DNA of 10,557 nucleotides from DASYZQ01 sp035946175 (lineage in GTDB: Bacteria > Patescibacteriota > Saccharimonadia > Saccharimonadales > UBA4665): positions 1 to 10,557 of the forward strand of contig DASYZQ010000001.1 of NCBI GenBank assembly GCA_035946175.1. The letters run 5' to 3'. A program made the translations under genes and the position numbers. The notes under the pieces are model-generated. The model ran no database searches and had not been told where the DNA came from. It saw only the letters and a list, made by a program, of their open reading frames with translations. Within the stretch, counting starts at the first letter, position 1, and each line of letters opens with the position of its first letter. Below are positions 7,575 to 10,557 of this stretch, piece by piece.

Positions 7575-7580
7575 GGTTCT

Positions 7581-9770
7581 ATGCCGATCGGGCCCGGAGG
7601 GCTAGTGGAGCTTGGTGAACGACCAAAGATTAGCGCAAACGACGCGCTGCTTATATTTCCGCCTGGCTGGGATAATGGTGAGACACCACCTGCAGGCCCA
7701 GCATACCTAGCAGGCCACGCTAGAGCAAACGGATTCCCAGGCGTACGCATCCTGGATGCTAATCAAGATTACTTATTCGGGTTGCTTCAAGACAGCTCAG
7801 AACTTAACGAAGCCCGGACCGCAGCCAGGCTGGCGTTGGATGCGATGAACAGGACTCCTCAATCAACAAATCACCGCCTGTACGTCGAGACAGCCGGGCT
7901 TGCCGCCGTCCCCGTGGGAGTAGGCCAAGTGGCTTTTGATGCTTACGTTTCGGCTATGGCGAAAAAGGAAGAGCTAATGGGTTTTGTTGTAGGGCAGCGT
8001 TACGCACGGTGGCAGTTCGGAGGAGCAACCGAACAATTCCTTGGCCGGTTCGACCGTTTCGTTACCGCTGCACGCAGGCTCGACATGCGCACCATACTTG
8101 GGCTAGACGCACCAAATCTGCTTGAACGTCCAGATACGCTTCGACGTGCAGCAGAAATTAATGATACGGATTCTGCAAGCTACTACGATCGGTATATTAC
8201 GGAACGTGTGCTTCCGTACGTGGCGCGCGAAAAACCTTCTCTTGTAGGTATCACGTTTAACAGTCCCTCTCAGCTTGAACCTGGTATCCGAATCGCATCA
8301 TATCTTAGAGAGGCTTTTCCTAAACTACCACTGTTGGCGGGGGGCAATCAAGTATTTTATGCAAAGCATGTCCTGCGGGCATGTCCTTGGCTGGGGAGGA
8401 TAGTGGATGGGCTCGTGTTTCATGAAGGCGAAACCCCTTTTGTTGCGTGCCTGGAAACTGCTGACGAGCCAAAACAATGGCGCAAGTTCCCTAATGTCGG
8501 CATATATGATAACGGGGTATTACAACTACCTTTGCTACAAAAGCGGAGTAAGCCTGACGTAGTGCCAGATTATGCTATTGTTTCATTGCTTGACGAACCT
8601 CCGGCTTATTCCAGCCGACGTACGGAAGTAGTGGCAACTCGTGGTTGCTATAGGCCGCGATGCAAGTTTTGTACACATCCGGTGAGCTACGTTGGCCCAA
8701 ACTTTACAGGACGGGATTTTCGAAGACCAGAAAAGGGTTTTGTTTCGAGGATGCTGGGACACCTCCAGGCCGAGGGCAAGGACACTTTCTATTTTATTGA
8801 TGAAGCTATGCCTCCGGTTGTCGCGGAGGAATTAGCAAAGAGTATTCTATCCGCAGAACTCTCGGTGCGGTGGGGATCTTATATACGTTTCGAGCGGCCA
8901 TATGCGAATAAAGGGATGGCCAGGCTACTGCGAGCTTCAGGTTGTCGGTTAGTCGAAATAGGTCTCGAATCGGCTTCTCAGCGAGTGCTGGATGCCATGG
9001 ATAAAGGCATTACGATCGATGGTGCCCGAAAAGGTCTGGACAATCTCTTAGCAAACGGCATTCAACCTAACGTTTTCATTATGTTCGGGTTCCCCACCGA
9101 AACAGAGAGTGAAGCCCAGGAAACATTAAACTTCATACGAGAATATGCGCCTAGAGGCGTAAGATTCATACCTGAAATCTTCGGGCTGCCACCGGACAGT
9201 CTAGCAATGAAACACCGGGAAGAACTGGGGATTGAACTGCTCGTGCCAGAAGAGGACTGTACCGCCGAGATGCACCTTACCGAAGGAGTGCACTGGAAAA
9301 GACAACGCGGCATAGATTGCCTACGGGCAACCGAACTGTATTGGGAAGCAGTCGGTATTTCGCGAGCTTGCGACAACTCTCCTTCTCTTGAAGAGGACTC
9401 TACAGTAGTAATCAATTCATTTGCCGGTATTGTTCCGATCAAGTATCCTGAGGCTTTCGTATCACCCCCCACAGATAATAATCTGGTCGGCGGAAAACTG
9501 ATAGGTAGTTTTGGTTTAAGGAAGTTAGTGCCGTCGGAAAAAACGACTCACCTACTGCGGATACTTCATGAAAACTGGCTGGTAACTGACGCGACAGCAG
9601 CCTTGATCAAGGAATTTGCAGTTCCGACAAATGTACAAGACGCCGAGAGAAAATTTATTGCTACGCAAGGTCTTAATCACAAAAATGCTTCTTACGATAT
9701 AAGGCGACTGCTTGAACGTCTGGTAGATAGAGGGGTCTTACTTGTCGTGCCACAAAAGGCGCCGAAATGA
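7581..9770 (+). CDS. Cobalamin-binding-type radical SAM protein, substrate unknown
   Basis: 729 residues. The N-terminal part is a B12-binding-like Rossmann domain: ALLIFPP at 22-28, a PAGPAYLAGHARANGF stretch, VGITFNSPSQL from 222, LLAGGNQ at 251-257 and HEGETP at 281-286. No DxHxxG motif is seen, so cobalamin, if bound, would lack the lower His ligand. About 140 unfamiliar residues (roughly 65-210) are inserted between the first and later strands. The radical SAM core follows at about 350-560. Its [4Fe-4S] motif is C356, C361 and C364 in GCYRPRCKFC, a CX4CX2C variant; then come GLESAS at 461-466 and GFPTET at 503-508. The C-terminus (about 655-720) looks like a winged-helix-type helical region. 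Relatives include methyltransferases, cyclases and thioether-forming enzymes, so the reaction cannot be named. The gene stands alone with its own promoter. An in-frame TAA at 7563 and no other start codon fix the ATG. Confidence 0.88.
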   Translation: MPIGPGGLVELGERPKISANDALLIFPPGWDNGETPPAGPAYLAGHARANGFPGVRILDANQDYLFGLLQDSSELNEARTAARLALDAMNRTPQSTNHRLYVETAGLAAVPVGVGQVAFDAYVSAMAKKEELMGFVVGQRYARWQFGGATEQFLGRFDRFVTAARRLDMRTILGLDAPNLLERPDTLRRAAEINDTDSASYYDRYITERVLPYVAREKPSLVGITFNSPSQLEPGIRIASYLREAFPKLPLLAGGNQVFYAKHVLRACPWLGRIVDGLVFHEGETPFVACLETADEPKQWRKFPNVGIYDNGVLQLPLLQKRSKPDVVPDYAIVSLLDEPPAYSSRRTEVVATRGCYRPRCKFCTHPVSYVGPNFTGRDFRRPEKGFVSRMLGHLQAEGKDTFYFIDEAMPPVVAEELAKSILSAELSVRWGSYIRFERPYANKGMARLLRASGCRLVEIGLESASQRVLDAMDKGITIDGARKGLDNLLANGIQPNVFIMFGFPTETESEAQETLNFIREYAPRGVRFIPEIFGLPPDSLAMKHREELGIELLVPEEDCTAEMHLTEGVHWKRQRGIDCLRATELYWEAVGISRACDNSPSLEEDSTVVINSFAGIVPIKYPEAFVSPPTDNNLVGGKLIGSFGLRKLVPSEKTTHLLRILHENWLVTDATAALIKEFAVPTNVQDAERKFIATQGLNHKNASYDIRRLLERLVDRGVLLVVPQKAPK

Positions 9771-9921
9771 ATAACCACCCGTTGTAGACGAGGATATTCA
9801 AACGCCACTAGATTATTCTTCCGCCATAATAAGCAAAACTAAGCTGCTCTCATTTTTGAGCGAATAGAACGATGTCAGTTAGAATTAGGTTCCGTGTACT
9901 CCATATACCCGGCCAGGTTTG

Positions 9922-9930
9922 TGCTAATAT
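9922..9930 (+). promoter_or_regulatory. Extended -10 promoter of the small coiled-coil gene
   Basis: TGCTAATAT is an extended -10 element with hexamer at 9925-9930; an overlapping TATAAG begins at 9928. The gap from hexamer to the ATG at 9937 is 6 bases, the same as at the radical SAM gene. No convincing -35 is visible. An in-frame TAA at 9925-9927 rules out an earlier start. Confidence 0.5.
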
Positions 9931-9936
9931 AAGCTC

Positions 9937-10197
9937 ATGAGTTTGACATACGATGATCTTCAAGCAATACGCAAAGTTGTCGAAGAGACTGTCGAGCCCA
10001 TTAAAGGTGAACTAGAAGCACTTGGAAATGATATTAAGGAAATATATAAAATGATTGCTGACCTTCAAAGATCGCCAAGTACCGAAAGATCCTTTCAAAA
10101 ATTGAGTCTTGAGAAAAAGATACTAAAATTTCACTCTGAGTTGGTTGAGATAGCAAATCAAGCCGGCATAACCCTACCGGATCATCAAGTCAACTGA
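9937..10197 (+). CDS. Small coiled-coil protein, function unknown
   Basis: 86 residues, soluble, with no signal peptide, membrane segment or cysteine. Residues 1-45 (YDDLQAIRKVVEETVEPIKG and onward through EALGNDIKEIYKMIADLQ) have the regular hydrophobic spacing of a coiled coil. A short Ser/Thr/Pro/Arg break at about 46-51 is followed by a second helix (LSLEKKILKFHSELVEIANQAG) and an ITLP end. From memory, similar short proteins occur in Saccharibacteria, but I cannot check this. The length, the strong promoter-like element just upstream, the only possible start codon and a strong terminator 30 bases downstream all argue for a real single-gene unit. It may be an oligomerising partner or scaffold. 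It lies 166 bases after the radical SAM gene, but its own promoter means a shared pathway is not implied. Confidence 0.75.
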   Translation: MSLTYDDLQAIRKVVEETVEPIKGELEALGNDIKEIYKMIADLQRSPSTERSFQKLSLEKKILKFHSELVEIANQAGITLPDHQVN

Positions 10198-10227
10198 GTT
10201 TCTGGCCTAGTGCCCGCCCTTCTGCTC

Positions 10228-10265
10228 CTCTTGACGTCGCAATCACTGGCATCGTCAAGAGTTTT
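10228..10265 (+). terminator. Intrinsic terminator after the small coiled-coil gene
   Basis: A perfect 9-bp stem pairs CTCTTGACG (10228-10236) with CGTCAAGAG (10253-10261) across a 16-base loop, followed at once by four T (10262-10265). It starts 30 bases after the TGA at 10197. The large loop and short T run are not ideal, but a perfect 9-bp match at this place is unlikely to be chance. Confidence 0.6.
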
Positions 10266-10326
10266 GACTACGAACCTTTGTCCCAGCCGAATATCCAGAT
10301 ATCCCTTAACAGCAAGTTGTGATGAT

Positions 10327-10361
10327 TTGACATTACATAGATCTATGAGAGAATATATAAA
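10327..10361 (+). promoter_or_regulatory. Promoter-like region with 12-bp palindrome before the last gene
   Basis: A perfect -35 hexamer TTGACA (10327-10332) is followed by AT-rich TATATAAA at 10354-10361, but the spacer is 21 to 23 bases, longer than the usual 17. Inside the spacer is the exact 12-bp palindrome CATAGATCTATG (10336-10347), placed as an operator would be. A second pair, TTGACG (10381-10386) and TATAGA (10404-10409), has perfect 17-base spacing but its -10 falls past the only in-frame ATG of the next gene. Which is used cannot be decided from sequence. Confidence 0.3.
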
Positions 10362-10398
10362 TCCCATAAAACAGGGGCGTTTGACGCACATATAGCCT

Positions 10399-10557
10399 AT
10401 GCCTATAGATATATATAACCCTCCCACTGACTCATCCTATGATCTTCCTCTTGAAGATGATGGGGATGCCCCTGACTTCTACCCCTCTGACCCCTCTCTT
10501 CCAGCTGTCTCTCTCCCTGCCTCTGCTTACGACCTCCTCCCTGATGAACCCTCTCTC
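10399..10557 (+). CDS. Acidic Pro/Ser/Asp-rich protein N-terminus, 3' partial
   Basis: The frame from ATG 10399 is open to the window edge (53 codons). An in-frame TAG at 10393-10395 makes this the only in-frame start. The peptide has 11 Pro, 12 Asp/Glu and no Lys or Arg, and begins MPIDIYNPPTDSSYDL. Third codon positions are pyrimidine in 45 of 53 codons, a bias that suits coding in this frame. It looks like a disordered acidic N-terminal tail of a longer protein, of unknown function. A competing frame from ATG 10439 is also open, since the DNA is pyrimidine-rich throughout; its peptide is Leu/Thr/Ser-rich and less convincing. There is no ribosome site near the ATG; an AGGGG lies 21 bases upstream, too far. 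Confidence 0.5.
   Translation, partial: MPIDIYNPPTDSSYDLPLEDDGDAPDFYPSDPSLPAVSLPASAYDLLPDEPSL

Larger units (their letters stand above)
7190..7580. other. Non-coding gap with several inverted repeats
   Basis: 391 bases with no credible open frame on either strand and no tRNA-like T-arm sequence. Inverted repeats seen: AAAGGT/ACCTTT (7219-7224, 7253-7258) continued inward by ACAT/ATGT after a 4-base bulge; CTCGA/TCGAG (7293-7309) extended by a G-T and an A-T pair; a perfect CTTCTA/TAGAAG stem with a 4-base loop (7355-7370); AGCGCT repeated at 7391-7396 and 7417-7422. A promoter-like pair TTGATG (7208-7213) and TATTAT (7232-7237) with an 18-base spacer lies at the left, and the promoter of the next gene at the right end. 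The gap may hold a small RNA or just the 3' end of mltG plus spacer; I do not recognise a known RNA family. Confidence 0.5.

Noticed and set aside
7190..7580. tRNA or other standard RNA gene in the gap
   Set aside because: No GGTTCRA-type T-arm with a matching acceptor stem on either strand, and no feature of tmRNA, RNase P or SRP RNA recognised.
9062..9472. 136-residue minus-strand frame inside the radical SAM gene
   Set aside because: Shadow of the radical SAM core, whose motifs are clear on the + strand.
9841..9866. Terminator-like GCTC/GAGC hairpin after the radical SAM gene
   Set aside because: Only 4 bp of stem, and the T run lies in the loop instead of after the stem.
10210..10395. 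61-residue + strand frame (starts MPALLLLLTS)
   Set aside because: It runs through the 10228-10265 terminator hairpin, has no promoter or ribosome site, and its leucine run is due to local pyrimidine-rich DNA. A tiny membrane peptide cannot be fully excluded.
10185..10427. 80-residue minus-strand frame across the gap before the last gene
   Set aside because: It overlaps the terminator hairpin, the promoter region and both flanking genes, and its composition is not protein-like.
1..10557. Alternative genetic code (UGA as Gly) as in Gracilibacteria/SR1
   Set aside because: TGA ends ruvX, mltG, the radical SAM gene and the coiled-coil gene at family-appropriate lengths, and no in-frame TGA interrupts any conserved gene.

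Overview
The window reads as chromosomal DNA of a Patescibacteria/CPR bacterium, most likely Candidatus Saccharibacteria (TM7). The grounds are gene content and order: an FtsA-type actin homologue, then a one-pass membrane protein with a baseplate-J-like outer region, then ruvX and mltG. Short genes, weak or absent Shine-Dalgarno sequences and about 50% GC fit as well. TGA, TAA and TAG all end genes at sensible places, so the standard bacterial code applies and not the UGA=Gly code of Gracilibacteria/SR1. The assignment is inferred from gene families; no 16S rRNA or single-copy marker is present.

Layout, all genes on the + strand. (1) Positions 1-2516: the 3' part of a large protein whose frame is open to the left edge. 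It starts with a Gly/Asp/Arg-rich repetitive stretch and carries a transglutaminase-like Cys-His-Asp core near its C-terminus. A likely intrinsic terminator follows. (2) Positions 2619-7189: a four-gene envelope/division cluster (ftsA, baseplate-J-like membrane protein, ruvX, mltG) with gaps of 18, 3 and -4 bases, probably one operon driven by an extended -10 promoter just upstream of ftsA. (3) Positions 7190-7580: a 391-base gap without a credible gene but with several inverted repeats. (4) Positions 7581-9770: a cobalamin-binding-type radical SAM enzyme of unknown substrate. (5) Positions 9937-10197: an 86-residue helical/coiled-coil protein, followed by a strong hairpin terminator. (6) Positions 10399-10557: the start of another gene with an acidic, Pro/Ser/Asp-rich N-terminus, cut by the window edge.

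Working together: FtsA links the division ring to the membrane, MltG cuts nascent peptidoglycan glycan strands, and the J-like protein spans the membrane between them in gene order, so region 2 looks like a cell-wall/division unit with the housekeeping nuclease RuvX carried along. The radical SAM gene and the small coiled-coil gene each have their own promoter and are probably independent units.

The most noteworthy points are the transglutaminase-like giant protein, the tight promoter-to-start geometry that implies leaderless mRNAs, the cobalamin radical SAM enzyme with a CX4CX2C cluster motif and a large insertion, and the structured gap at 7190-7580. No CRISPR array, insertion sequence, tRNA or rRNA was seen.
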